From an uncultured Gammaproteobacteria bacterium (GTDB lineage Bacteria > Pseudomonadota > Gammaproteobacteria > Nitrosococcales > Methylophagaceae): 64,000 nucleotides of DNA. Position numbers and translations under genes: made by a program. The notes below the pieces were generated by a model, which saw only the letters and a program-made list of their open reading frames with translations, was not told the origin of the DNA and made no database searches. Location: NCBI GenBank assembly GCA_905479075.1, contig CAJQLA010000012.1, positions 110,901-174,900 of the forward strand. The letters are read 5' to 3'. How positions within the stretch are numbered: position 1 is the stretch's first letter; every line of letters starts with the position of its first letter. Positions 10,936 to 19,374 of the stretch are shown here, piece after piece.

Positions 10936-11643
10936 ATGGGCTACGGACAATTCTGCCCAATTGCCAAGGCAACCGAGTTGCTGGGTGAACGCTGGATGTT
11001 GCTTATTTTACGCGAATTATTTCTTGGATCACATCGTTATAGTGAGTTGCAACGGGGTTTGTCACGGATCTCCCCTTCATTGTTGACTAAGCGTCTTAAG
11101 GAGCTAGAACAAGCCGGGATCATAGTGCGAAAGACGGAGCGAGGGCGTAAAGGACATGAATACTATTTGACGCCAGCAGGCAAGGAGTTGCAACCACTAA
11201 TAGAAAACCTTGCTGTTTGGGGTATGTGTTGAGCACGTGGTCAATTACGAGATGACGAGCTTGATGTTGAATTCCTGATGTGGGATATTCAACGCCGCCT
11301 GCAACTTGATAAATTACCGGATGGTGAAACAGTACTTTGTTTTATATTTAGTGATATTGACCGCTACAATAATTGGTGGCTTATCGTTCGTGATGGCAAT
11401 GTCGACTTATGTACTGAAAATCAGGGATTAGACGTCGATCTCTATATCCGCAGTTCATTGCGTACGATGGTCGAAGTGTGGGAAGGAGATCTACCATTGC
11501 AGTCTGCATTGCATGATGAAAAAATTCTTGTACAAGGCCATAAACAGCTAGCGAAGACAATGCCAACGTGGTTTGGTATTAATTCATTCTCTGATGTGCG
11601 TCCAGGTGATCCTGCCTTGACCAGAATCGCTTCAAAAGACTGA
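10936..11643 (+). pseudogene. HxlR-family regulator with C-terminal SCP2-like domain, interrupted by in-frame TGA
   Basis: The N-terminal part (100 codons) is a clear HxlR winged-helix domain: FCPIAKATELLGERWMLLIL, SRISPSLLTKRLKELEQAGI and GHEYYLTPAGKEL. A TGA at 11230-11232 then interrupts the frame after LAVWGMC. The same frame continues for 137 codons with ARGQLRDDELD, LMWDIQRRLQLDKLP and an SCP2-like domain, which is the normal C-terminal half of long HxlR proteins. In that family the interrupted position is usually Trp, so one TGG to TGA change explains it. ATG 10936 is preferred to GTG 10930 because AGGGGG at 10922-10927 is better spaced from it. The N-terminal fragment could still bind DNA. 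Sequencing error is the alternative. Confidence 0.85.
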
Positions 11644-11671
11644 ACATTCTATTAAGCGAGATGAAAAGAAA

Positions 11672-12037
11672 ATGAAAAATTTGATGATATTAATTTCCAT
11701 GTTATTGCTCTCTACTACTGTCATAGCAAATGAAGAGCAATTAATTGAAGATTCTAAAATGATTGCAGAACTAAACGCGATACAGAGGAGTTTAGATAAC
11801 GTCTCTACTTCTGTTATGTCTTGTATTGAATCAGGCGGAGAGCATACAAACTACTTGTGCCAGAATAAGGATGTAATCACTAAGTTTAATGATACTGTCC
11901 ATTCATTTTTTGAAAGAAATGGGCATTTAAAAGAGGTAGACTTAGTTAGGTTTAAGGCCAATGATGAGGCTTGGGTTACTCAAAGTCTTCAAGGGATTTT
12001 AAAACAAGCTAGCTCAGACTCACCACAATGCAATTAA
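11672..12037 (+). CDS. Small secreted protein, unknown function
   Basis: A 121-residue protein with a classic signal peptide, MKNLMILISMLLLSTTVIA, and probable cleavage before NEEQ. The mature part of about 100 residues is helical and acidic and has three Cys (SVMSCIESGG, NYLCQNKD, SPQCN), which could form one or more disulfides in the periplasm. I do not recognise the family. It starts 28 bases after the broken HxlR gene and ends facing the TPR gene. Confidence 0.65.
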   Translation: MKNLMILISMLLLSTTVIANEEQLIEDSKMIAELNAIQRSLDNVSTSVMSCIESGGEHTNYLCQNKDVITKFNDTVHSFFERNGHLKEVDLVRFKANDEAWVTQSLQGILKQASSDSPQCN

Positions 12038-12087
12038 TAACAAGTTAGCGAGAAAGACAAGATTCAACCTTCCAGTTCTTAATGTGA

Positions 12088-12124
12088 TGATACGCGCCGC
12101 ACATAGTCTGTACGGCGCGTATCA
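12088..12124. terminator. Strong hairpin between convergent genes
   Basis: TGATACGCGCCG and CGGCGCGTATCA form a perfect 12-bp stem around a 13-base loop. It sits between the secreted-protein gene and the convergent TPR gene. There is no clear T-run on either side, so it may act as a 3' stabiliser or a weak terminator. Confidence 0.55.
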
Positions 12125-12134
12125 ATCATGTCAT

Positions 12135-13763
12135 TTATAAAGTACTTAAACTACTGAGATACTCTTTAGCGTGTGCCACTCTAGCCAAAGAACTATCGGC
12201 CTTGTGAGTCAATGTTAGTAATTGTTGATAATAGACTTTAGCTTGCTCCGTATCTCCTATTTTTTCACTGGCTATCCCTGCACCAAACAAACTGTTAAGC
12301 CGGTTGGGGTTTCTTTTTAACGTAGCCTGGTATTTTGCCAAGGCATTTTCGTATTGCTCCAAATCGAGCAACATGTCAGCTAATAATTCATGTGCTGGTA
12401 TGACTTCACCGGGTGTAACGGGATGTTTTTCGGTAGAGGCTTCTATATTTGCTGCTTTTTCCATGGTTTGTAAACCTAGTTCAGAATCAGTTTGGTATTG
12501 CAGCCATGCGATAGCAGAGAGTCGTTGAATCTCTATTTGAGTTGCCCAGTATTGAGCTGACTCGGGTAGCTTATTTTTCAGCATTTCCAGCATCTTAATA
12601 TCTGCATTTGCTTGATTTATATCACCACTATGTGCAGCACCTAATGCACGGGCAAAATAAGCGATCGCTTCCATTGCGGGCACATTGTCCCAGTCATAAT
12701 GCGCTGGGCTACGAGCAACTAATGCAGCAGCGTCTGTCCATTGCTGGCGCTCCATAGCTATGCGTGCAGGTACGGCTGCTAAGGTATAGGCTGATGCAAT
12801 ATGTGACTGAATCGGGCCATCAATTGCTTGTATTGTAGTGAGTAATTCTCTCACTTTTTTATCTTGGCCAGTTTGCAAATAAGCGTAAGCAAGACAATCA
12901 ATGGCATGTAGGTAATGTAATGATACGACGTCATTAACTGAGATTTTCAATGCTTCTTCTGCTGAGCGGGTATTACCTTCAATCGATTCCTGCCACATAC
13001 CTTCGCGAGTAAAAATATGCGTAGGCATATGTAGAGCATGCGGAATTTCCGGGGCTATCTTGCTATAGTTATTTGCGATTTCGATTGCTCGCCCAGATAA
13101 TTCCGGGTAGTCATAAGAATGGATCAGATAGTGATGCGCCCCTGGATGATTTTTGAGTTTGGTTAACACGATATCGGCTAGTTCCCCCGATTTTAATTGT
13201 TTGCTGTAAGTTTTGTCTGCAGGATCGGCAGTACTAAGAAAAAATAGGGCATAAAAGGCGGCTGCTTCAGTATCGTTAGGGTAACGTTGGTAAGTTTCCT
13301 CCCATGCCTTCGCGAATCGTTCTAGCCGTGGTTTTTCGTTTTTACTCCAGGGCTCACTTAAGTATGTGTCTAAAGCATTGATATAGTCGTGTTCCCAATT
13401 AGTTTTTTGACCATGTTTTTTTGCCTTGGCTAACATAGATTGTGCTGTTGTATATTCATCTGCATTAGGTGGATCGGACCAAAGTGGATGAATATAGGTC
13501 ATTGCTGCTCCCCAGTAGGCCATGGCACAACTTTGATCAGCATCGCTTGCTTGAATAAATGAGGATCGTGCATCTTCATAAGTCATATGGTGCATCAGTG
13601 CTAGGCCGCGTACTGCAAGTTTTTGCGCTTTCTCATTACAGGAAACAGGAAAATTTACAGTCCCTAGTTCGCGCTCGTCGCTAATATCTGTGTGGGCATT
13701 TGTTATGAGTGGTAAACAGAGGAGTAAACAAATGGGGAATGGTTTTGTGATAGAGAATTTCAT
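12135..13763 (-). CDS. Exported tetratricopeptide-repeat protein
   Basis: A 542-residue protein with an N-terminal signal peptide (residues 1-23, ending LPLITNAHTD) and helical repeats throughout. TPR-like units are clearest at residues about 45-100 (ALMHHMTYEDARSSFIQA) and near the C-terminus (EQYENALAKYQATLKRNPNRL, then GDTEQAKVYYQQLL). The middle contains HHYLIHSYDYPELSG and HALHMPTHIFTREGMW, a His-rich block of a widespread uncharacterised family. It probably sits in the periplasm as a binding or scaffold protein; no partner is indicated. The gene is a lone minus-strand unit. Confidence 0.75.
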   Translation of the reverse strand: MKFSITKPFPICLLLCLPLITNAHTDISDERELGTVNFPVSCNEKAQKLAVRGLALMHHMTYEDARSSFIQASDADQSCAMAYWGAAMTYIHPLWSDPPNADEYTTAQSMLAKAKKHGQKTNWEHDYINALDTYLSEPWSKNEKPRLERFAKAWEETYQRYPNDTEAAAFYALFFLSTADPADKTYSKQLKSGELADIVLTKLKNHPGAHHYLIHSYDYPELSGRAIEIANNYSKIAPEIPHALHMPTHIFTREGMWQESIEGNTRSAEEALKISVNDVVSLHYLHAIDCLAYAYLQTGQDKKVRELLTTIQAIDGPIQSHIASAYTLAAVPARIAMERQQWTDAAALVARSPAHYDWDNVPAMEAIAYFARALGAAHSGDINQANADIKMLEMLKNKLPESAQYWATQIEIQRLSAIAWLQYQTDSELGLQTMEKAANIEASTEKHPVTPGEVIPAHELLADMLLDLEQYENALAKYQATLKRNPNRLNSLFGAGIASEKIGDTEQAKVYYQQLLTLTHKADSSLARVAHAKEYLSSLSTL

Positions 13764-13935
13764 AGCATATCTCCTATCTTGCTTTGATATAAAAAGTTTA
13801 CTCCTGAGTCGACATCAAATCTATAAATATGCCTAGAGAATACGGTTGAGAAATCGGCAATTCGGTCACTATGTATAATGGTTTTATATTGACACTTGAT
13901 TGTATAGTTCAAAGAAATAATAGTAGGAGGAAATA

Positions 13936-14202
13936 ATGGCTGGTGGTTGGGCACGTGATGGTGCTGTACAAGATCAAATTGATGCCAGTGTTGAGGATGC
14001 AGTAGAGCTGGCAAGAAGTCGTTTAAATATTGGCGAGAGCCTAGCGCATTGTGAAGAATGCGATAGTGTTATTCCTCAGGCTCGTCGTGATGCTATTCCT
14101 GGCGTTCGACTTTGTATTAACTGTCAATCTGAATTAGAAGAACAACAAACTCAGTCAAACAGTATTAATCGTCGTGGGAGTAAAGATAGTCAGTTGAGGT
14201 GA
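13936..14202 (+). CDS. DksA/TraR-family C4 zinc-finger protein
   Basis: An 88-residue short member of the DksA/TraR family, similar in form to E. coli YbiI. The C4 zinc finger is complete: CEECDSVIP, then 18 residues later CINCQSE, with PQARRDAIPG between. A short helix (DQIDASVEDAVELARSR) replaces the long DksA coiled coil, so it may bind RNA polymerase differently or not at all. An AGGAGG site at 13924-13929 lies 6 bases before the ATG. It heads a run of same-strand stress-related genes and is divergent from the TPR gene. Confidence 0.88.
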   Translation: MAGGWARDGAVQDQIDASVEDAVELARSRLNIGESLAHCEECDSVIPQARRDAIPGVRLCINCQSELEEQQTQSNSINRRGSKDSQLR

Positions 14203-14246
14203 AAAAACAATAATTTGTTTGTCGCTTAACAAGGAAGAGATTAGCT

Positions 14247-14522
14247 ATGAAGCAATTACCGAGTGATGTAGTGCCTTATAAAAGAACCCCCATTTTTGAT
14301 GAACAGTCGGTGCCCAAAGGTTTGTTGAAAGAGCATCAGACAAAAGAATCTGTCTGGGGAAAAATTATTATTCTTGATGGTAAATTACAGTACACAATCA
14401 ATGAGCCAGAAAACGAGAGCATTATTCTTGATTCAGGTAATGTTGGGATTGTTGAACCCACTATTCGACATGAGGTGAGGCCATTAGGTAAAGTTCGTTT
14501 CTTTGTTGAGTTCTATAAATAG
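14247..14522 (+). CDS. DUF1971 cupin-like protein (TehB/YeaR-related)
   Basis: A 91-residue protein of the DUF1971 family, small beta-sandwich proteins found fused to or near tellurite-resistance methyltransferases and in YeaR. The family blocks are visible: LPSDVVPYKRTPIFDEQSVP, the centre TKESVWGKIIILDGKLQY and the C-terminal VEPTIRHEVRPLGKVRFFVEF, with conserved His and Glu. The biochemical function of the family is not established. YeaR-type genes are often induced by nitrate or nitrosative stress. It lies between the DksA-like gene and a rhodanese gene. Confidence 0.85.
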   Translation: MKQLPSDVVPYKRTPIFDEQSVPKGLLKEHQTKESVWGKIIILDGKLQYTINEPENESIILDSGNVGIVEPTIRHEVRPLGKVRFFVEFYK

Positions 14523-14574
14523 TCGTATCACAAGAGAAAATTAGCATGCCTTTTTATACAATTTGGAGGCTATA

Positions 14575-14952
14575 ATGACTGATTTTCATAAGAGAGTGCC
14601 GCAAATGGCCTATACAGAGAAGTTTCAAAAACTAGCTGATGAAGCGTGTGCACAAGTCGAAGGTGTACTACCTAATCAGGTCGATGCTTTATTAGCAGAT
14701 GGTGCCATAGCCTTAGATATTCGTGATAGTGAAGAGCATGCTGCAGATCATATTAAGGGTTCATTGAATGTGAGTCGTGGTAAGTTGGAAATGAATATTG
14801 AAGGTGAAGTTGCTGATTTAGATGCAACAATTTTATGCTACTGCAATGCTGTCAATCGTGGCGCACTTTCAGCTGCAACTTTAAAGAGCATGGGTTATAA
14901 CAACGCTAAATATATTAATGGCGGCTTGATCGGCTATCGTAAGTTAAGTTAA
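14575..14952 (+). CDS. Rhodanese-domain sulfurtransferase
   Basis: A 125-residue single-domain rhodanese. It has the IALDIRDSEEHAADHIKGSLNVSRG block and the active loop ILCYCNAVNRGALSA, where CNAVNR is the six-residue loop with catalytic Cys and terminal Arg. A second Cys lies two residues earlier. The ATG at 14575 is preferred to TTG 14563 because GGAGG at 14565-14569 lies 5 bases before it. The sulfur donor and acceptor are unknown. A second, different rhodanese lies on the minus strand at 58275-58616. Confidence 0.88.
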   Translation: MTDFHKRVPQMAYTEKFQKLADEACAQVEGVLPNQVDALLADGAIALDIRDSEEHAADHIKGSLNVSRGKLEMNIEGEVADLDATILCYCNAVNRGALSAATLKSMGYNNAKYINGGLIGYRKLS

Positions 14953-15107
14953 TTACTGATATCAGATATCTATCCTAAATATATTAATCATCCAGTTTGC
15001 TTGATATTAATCTGGCAATCTACTAGTCTTAGCAGAGTTAGTTTTCCACTAGAGGAAAACAACTTAATACTACTTAAATTATATGTACTACCACTGGGGG
15101 ATCAAAA

Positions 15108-15407
15108 ATGTACGATATGTCAAACCTGGATAAATTAGCGAAACTACAACAAAATACGCCAGATGCTTTAGCAGCATTCCAAGCATTGGACAAAGCGGCA
15201 CTTGCTGAAGGCGCTATTCCGGTAAAATATAAAGAATTAATGGCTTTGGCTGTCGCCTTAACAACGCAATGCCCTTACTGCCTAGAAGTACATAAAGCAG
15301 CTGCTAAGAAAGCAGGTGCAACTGAGCAAGAATTATCAGAAACTGTATTTGTTGCTACAGCATTACGTGCTGGTGCAGCATTAACTCACGGTACACACTT
15401 ACTTTAA
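15108..15407 (+). CDS. AhpD-like carboxymuconolactone-decarboxylase-family protein
   Basis: A 99-residue protein of the CMD/AhpD-like family. It carries the alkylhydroperoxidase-type signature ELMALAVALTTQCPYCLEVH (Glu, CxxC and His in the right spacing), followed by KAAAKKAGATEQELSETVFVATAL. A peroxide- or disulfide-reducing role is inferred from this motif; no partner peroxiredoxin is adjacent. A GGGGG site lies 8 bases before the ATG, and an intrinsic terminator follows, so this gene appears to be its own unit with a 155-base upstream region. Confidence 0.9.
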   Translation: MYDMSNLDKLAKLQQNTPDALAAFQALDKAALAEGAIPVKYKELMALAVALTTQCPYCLEVHKAAAKKAGATEQELSETVFVATALRAGAALTHGTHLL

Positions 15408-15431
15408 AAATTCATTTTATTAAAGTATCAA

Positions 15432-15462
15432 ATAAAGGGGCTATAAGCCCCTTTATTTTTGC
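15432..15462 (+). terminator. Intrinsic terminator after AhpD-like gene
   Basis: ATAAAGGGGC and GCCCCTTTAT form a perfect 10-bp stem around TATAA and are followed by a T-run. It separates the AhpD-like gene from the heat-shock promoter of hsp20. Confidence 0.9.
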
Positions 15463-15486
15463 AATAAAGAAAATTTAATTTTCTCC

Positions 15487-15515
15487 CTTGATTTTCTAGC
15501 TGGGTAAGCCCATAT
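15487..15515 (+). promoter_or_regulatory. Sigma-32-type heat-shock promoter of hsp20
   Basis: CTTGATT at 15487-15493, a 14-base spacer and GCCCATAT at 15508-15515 closely match the enterobacterial sigma-32 consensus (CTTGAAA, then CCCCATNT). The site lies 63 bases upstream of the small heat-shock protein start, just where such a promoter is expected. Confidence 0.7.
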
Positions 15516-15577
15516 TAAAATTATGGGTATAGTCCCTAGTTGTCTTTTTTATTTTTAATGAAAAGGAGAGAGAGAAA

Positions 15578-16015
15578 ATGGCTATTCAAACATATAGACC
15601 TTTGAGCTTATTTGATCGACTTCAACAAGAGGCGCCGTCACTTTTTAATGTGCCTAGTTTAGAATCCAATTTTGATACTGAAGAGTGGTCACCTGCCGTC
15701 GATATTACCGAAACAGAGAATGAATTTGTCATTCATGCTGATTTGCCTGGTGTGAAACCTGATGATATTGATGTTACTGCAGAAAGTGGTGTGTTAACAC
15801 TGAGAGGTGAGCGTGAAAGCAGGAAGGAAGAAGAGAAAGATAACTATAAACGGATAGAACGTTTTAGTGGTAGCTTTATGCGCCGTTTCACACTGCCTGA
15901 TACTGCCGATTTAGATAAAATTGCAGCTAAAACTAAAGACGGTGTGCTTGATTTAACGATTCCAAAAATTGAAAAAGCAAAACCTAAATTAATTAAAGTG
16001 AAAGTTGATAAATAG
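15578..16015 (+). CDS. Small heat-shock protein, Hsp20/alpha-crystallin family
   Basis: An ATP-independent holdase chaperone that binds unfolding proteins. The 145-residue protein has an N-terminal arm, an alpha-crystallin domain at residues about 38-135 (WSPAVDITETENEFVIHADLPGVKPDDI, here within 39-66) and the conserved GVLTLRGER. The block RIERFSGSFMRRFTLP and the signature KDGVLDLTIPK follow. An AAGGAG site precedes the ATG and a sigma-32-type promoter lies upstream. The C-terminal anchor is short (IEKAKPKLIKVKVDK) and lacks a typical IxI motif. Confidence 0.95.
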   Translation: MAIQTYRPLSLFDRLQQEAPSLFNVPSLESNFDTEEWSPAVDITETENEFVIHADLPGVKPDDIDVTAESGVLTLRGERESRKEEEKDNYKRIERFSGSFMRRFTLPDTADLDKIAAKTKDGVLDLTIPKIEKAKPKLIKVKVDK

Positions 16016-16028
16016 CAGTGATAATAGC

Positions 16029-16048
16029 CCAGCGTAGTAATACGCTGG
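16029..16048. terminator. Hairpin between convergent hsp20 and valS
   Basis: CCAGCGTA and TACGCTGG form an 8-bp stem with a GTAA loop between the 3' ends of two convergent genes. The T-tracts on both sides are weak. Confidence 0.6.
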
Positions 16049-16061
16049 ACTTAGTTATTGG

Positions 16062-18815
16062 CTAATTTAGAGATTGGCGTTGCTGCTGTAGCTGCGATAA
16101 GGCCTGTTCCATTTCTGCCAATTTATCACGTTCTTTTTGAACAACATCAGCAGGTGCTTTAGCGACGTAGTTTTCATTACTCAGTTTGCCTGATGATTGC
16201 TTGATAACCTTTTCAAGCTTGGTTGTTTCTTTGTCTAAGCGTTTAATTTCGGCTTCTTTATCTATGAGGCCTTCTAATGGAATCAAGATTTCCATTTTGC
16301 CCACCAATGCGGTTGCAGCAGCAGGTGCATCATCAGTTAAAATTTCAATAGACTCTAAATTGGCTAAGCGGCTTAAAAAGTTTTGATTAGCATTTAATCT
16401 AATTTGGTCTTGTTCTGTACTATCTTTTAAAAGTACGGGTAATTGTTTTTTAGGCGGAATATTCATTTGTGAACGAATGGAGCGGACACCCGTAATAAAC
16501 TCCATCATCCATTCCATATCAGCCACTGCAGCTTCATCAATTAAATTTTCATCAGCTACAGGGTAGGGCTGGCTCATAATGCTGTTACCAACCTGACCTG
16601 CCAGTGGTGAAACTGTTTGCCAAATCTCTTCGGTAATGAAGGGAATAATAGGATGAGCCAAGCGTAAAATGGCTTCTAATACCCGAACAAGTGTTCTACG
16701 CGTACCGCGTTTGGCTGCTTCCGAAGCATTGTCATTTGTTAAAACCGGCTTAGATAATTCTAAATACCAGTCACAGTAATTATTCCAAATAAATTCATAA
16801 ATACCTTGAGCGGCATGATCGAAACGGTAATTATCCATCGCTGCGGTTACTTCTTGCTCGGTTGTTTGTAGACGAGAAATAATCCAGCGATCAGCTAAGC
16901 TAAGTTCGACTTCATCATTGTCGACACCAGTATCTTGGTCTTCTGTATTCATTAGCACATAGCGTGCTGCATTCCAGAGCTTGTTACAAAAGTTGCGATA
17001 ACCTGTAATGCGGTTCATATCAAAATTGATATCACGACCTGTCGAAGCCAGCGAAGCAAAAGTAAACCTCAAGGCATCTGTACCGTGTGGGTTGATACCA
17101 TCTGGGAATTCTTTACGAGTGGCTTTTTCTATTTTGGCAGCCAATTGAGGCTGCATCATGCCTGCCGTACGTTTTTTGACTAGTGTATCTAAATCAATAC
17201 CATCAATAATATCGATGGGATCAAGCACATTGCCTTTAGATTTAGACATTTTATGGCCATGAGAATCACGCACTAAGCCATGAATATAAACCTCTTTAAA
17301 CGGCACATCATCCATAAAATGAAGACCCATCATCATCATTCTGGCTACCCAGAAGAAGATAATGTCAAAACCAGTCACAAGCACACTGCCTGGATACCAA
17401 GTTTTAACGGCTTCAGTATTTTCAGGCCAGCCTAATGTTGAAAAAGGCCAAAGAGCAGACGAGAACCAAGTATCTAATACATCTTCATCTTGGGTAAGCG
17501 ATACGGTATCATCCAGATTATTTTCTTGGCGAACGGTTGCTTCATCGTTGGCGACATAGACGTTGCCTTGTTCATCATACCAAGCGGGAATTCGATGGCC
17601 CCACCAGATTTGTCTTGAGATGCACCAGTCTTGAATGCCATCCATCCAGTTATAAAATGTTTTATCCCAATTGCCCGGCACAAATTTAATTTTACCTTCT
17701 TGAACAGCTTTAACAGCTGGCTCTGCCAACACGTCAGCTTTGACATACCATTGATCTGTTAAGAAGGGTTCAATAACGGCACCACTACGATCGCCTCTTG
17801 GCACCATTAATTTATGTTCTTTAATATCTTCTAATAATCCCAACTCTTTTAGATCGTGAACGATTACATCACGTGCTTCATAACGATCTAGACCTTGGTA
17901 TTTTTCCGGCCCATTGTCATTAATAGCAGCATCAATAGTTAGGATATTGATTTGTTCTAAATTATGGCGCTGGCCCATTTCGGCATCATTAAAGTCATGA
18001 GCAGGTGTTATTTTTACGCAACCAGTACCAAATTCAAGATCAACATAATCATCAGCAATGATTGGAATTTCACGACCGACTAAAGGCAAGGTAATTGTTT
18101 TACCGATAAGGTGTTTATAACGATCATCATCAGGATGAATGGCAACAGCTGTATCACCCAGCATGGTTTCTGGCCGTGTTGTTGCGACGACAAGGTGGCC
18201 TGAACCATCTGTCAACGGATAACGAAAGTGCCATAAGTGACCTGATTCTTCTTCTGAGAGCACTTCAAGATCGGACACTGCTGTATGTAGAACAGGATCC
18301 CAGTTAACGAGGCGTTTTCCTCTATAAATTAAGCCTTCTTTGTGTAATTGGACAAAGACATGTTTAACTGCTTCTGATAAACCTTCATCCATGGTAAAGC
18401 GATCACGAGACCAGTCTAGAGAAGATCCTAACCTACGTAATTGACGGGTGATGTTATCACCAGACTCTTGTTTCCAGTCCCACACTCGATCAATAAACTT
18501 GTCACGACCTAAGTCATGTCGAGTTTGGCCTTGTGCGTTAAGTTGTCTCTCTACGACCATTTGCGTTGCAATACCTGCATGGTCAGTACCTGGCTGCCAT
18601 AAGGTGTTCTCACCTTTCATGCGATGGTAACGAGTCAGTGCGTCCATAATGGTATTGTTAAAACCATGGCCCATATGCAAACTACCCGTCACGTTTGGTG
18701 GCGGCAGCATTATTGCGTAGGGTGAACCTTCACCAGATGGCGTGAATTCACCATTTTGTTCCCATGTCTGGTACCAACGTTGTTCAATCTGGTCAGGGTT
18801 ATAGGTTTTTTCCAT
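16062..18815 (-). CDS. valS: Valyl-tRNA synthetase
   Basis: Charges tRNA-Val and edits mis-charged threonine. From the chosen start the protein is 917 residues. It has the class I HIGH-type motif [14 protein letters not shown], the editing-domain region [14 protein letters not shown], the KMSKS motif [13 protein letters not shown], and a C-terminal coiled-coil arm ([17 protein letters not shown] to the end) typical of ValRS. The ATG at 18815 gives MEKTYNP, matching the usual ValRS N-terminus. A longer frame to 18854 adds 13 unlikely residues. It is the last gene of the pepA-holC-valS unit. Confidence 0.97.
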   Translation of the reverse strand: MEKTYNPDQIEQRWYQTWEQNGEFTPSGEGSPYAIMLPPPNVTGSLHMGHGFNNTIMDALTRYHRMKGENTLWQPGTDHAGIATQMVVERQLNAQGQTRHDLGRDKFIDRVWDWKQESGDNITRQLRRLGSSLDWSRDRFTMDEGLSEAVKHVFVQLHKEGLIYRGKRLVNWDPVLHTAVSDLEVLSEEESGHLWHFRYPLTDGSGHLVVATTRPETMLGDTAVAIHPDDDRYKHLIGKTITLPLVGREIPIIADDYVDLEFGTGCVKITPAHDFNDAEMGQRHNLEQINILTIDAAINDNGPEKYQGLDRYEARDVIVHDLKELGLLEDIKEHKLMVPRGDRSGAVIEPFLTDQWYVKADVLAEPAVKAVQEGKIKFVPGNWDKTFYNWMDGIQDWCISRQIWWGHRIPAWYDEQGNVYVANDEATVRQENNLDDTVSLTQDEDVLDTWFSSALWPFSTLGWPENTEAVKTWYPGSVLVTGFDIIFFWVARMMMMGLHFMDDVPFKEVYIHGLVRDSHGHKMSKSKGNVLDPIDIIDGIDLDTLVKKRTAGMMQPQLAAKIEKATRKEFPDGINPHGTDALRFTFASLASTGRDINFDMNRITGYRNFCNKLWNAARYVLMNTEDQDTGVDNDEVELSLADRWIISRLQTTEQEVTAAMDNYRFDHAAQGIYEFIWNNYCDWYLELSKPVLTNDNASEAAKRGTRRTLVRVLEAILRLAHPIIPFITEEIWQTVSPLAGQVGNSIMSQPYPVADENLIDEAAVADMEWMMEFITGVRSIRSQMNIPPKKQLPVLLKDSTEQDQIRLNANQNFLSRLANLESIEILTDDAPAAATALVGKMEILIPLEGLIDKEAEIKRLDKETTKLEKVIKQSSGKLSNENYVAKAPADVVQKERDKLAEMEQALSQLQQQRQSLN

Positions 18816-18933
18816 GATAGTTTTGCAGGTCGAGTTTAAAAATAAGAACGGCATTATACCGTGTTGTTTATGCTATCTGTTGAGTGATTATAAATTGCGC
18901 TAGGCAAAGTGTTATTGCGGCTCGATTTATTGC

Positions 18934-19359
18934 TTAAATACTATGGCTCTCTAGATCATAACCGCGCTGTTGATAAAAACGATAGCGTTCACGACCACTA
19001 TTTTTAATGTGTTCATCATCATTAATAAACTCGGCCATCCGTTCGAATTGGCTAAAGAACAGCGGTTGTTGAGGACTTAAATTAATCAGTAGGTTCATTA
19101 AGCGGGGTGGTGCTGCATTGTGCCCGATAAGAATGGGGCAATTTGTATCAGGTGTTTCGTTCATCAATTCGTGTGGCACAAAACTATCAGGACGAAATGA
19201 CCAAAGCACGTTATTCAGTTGTTCGGCTTGTTGCTCATCCGCAGCATGTACATAGACATGGTTTCCCTGTAAATAAGCCTTTTCGATTAACCGACAGGCA
19301 AAGACCTGTCGGTCATGTTCTTCTGAACCTTTTAAAATGTAAAAGCTAATACGTGTCAT
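18934..19359 (-). CDS. holC: DNA polymerase III subunit chi
   Basis: Chi is the clamp-loader accessory subunit that links DNA polymerase III holoenzyme to SSB. The 141-residue protein matches HolC in length and in FYILKGSEEHDRQVFACRLIEKAY near the N-terminus, the WSFRPDSFVPHEL segment and CPILIGH. Position between pepA and valS is the standard gammaproteobacterial order. It starts 15 bases after the pepA stop, and the 118-base gap to valS has no gene. Confidence 0.93.
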   Translation of the reverse strand: MTRISFYILKGSEEHDRQVFACRLIEKAYLQGNHVYVHAADEQQAEQLNNVLWSFRPDSFVPHELMNETPDTNCPILIGHNAAPPRLMNLLINLSPQQPLFFSQFERMAEFINDDEHIKNSGRERYRFYQQRGYDLESHSI

Positions 19360-19374
19360 GAAGTTGACAACTAT

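Noticed and set aside
11230..11232. TGA in hxlR as a selenocysteine or Trp codon
   Set aside because: No SECIS-like hairpin was evident just after it, the family has Trp here, and TGA ends several normal genes in the window. A nonsense change or sequencing error is simpler.
13760..14014. 84-codon minus-strand frame over the TPR/DksA-like intergenic region
   Set aside because: It overlaps the DksA-like gene on the other strand and has no coding character; the region is better read as a divergent promoter.
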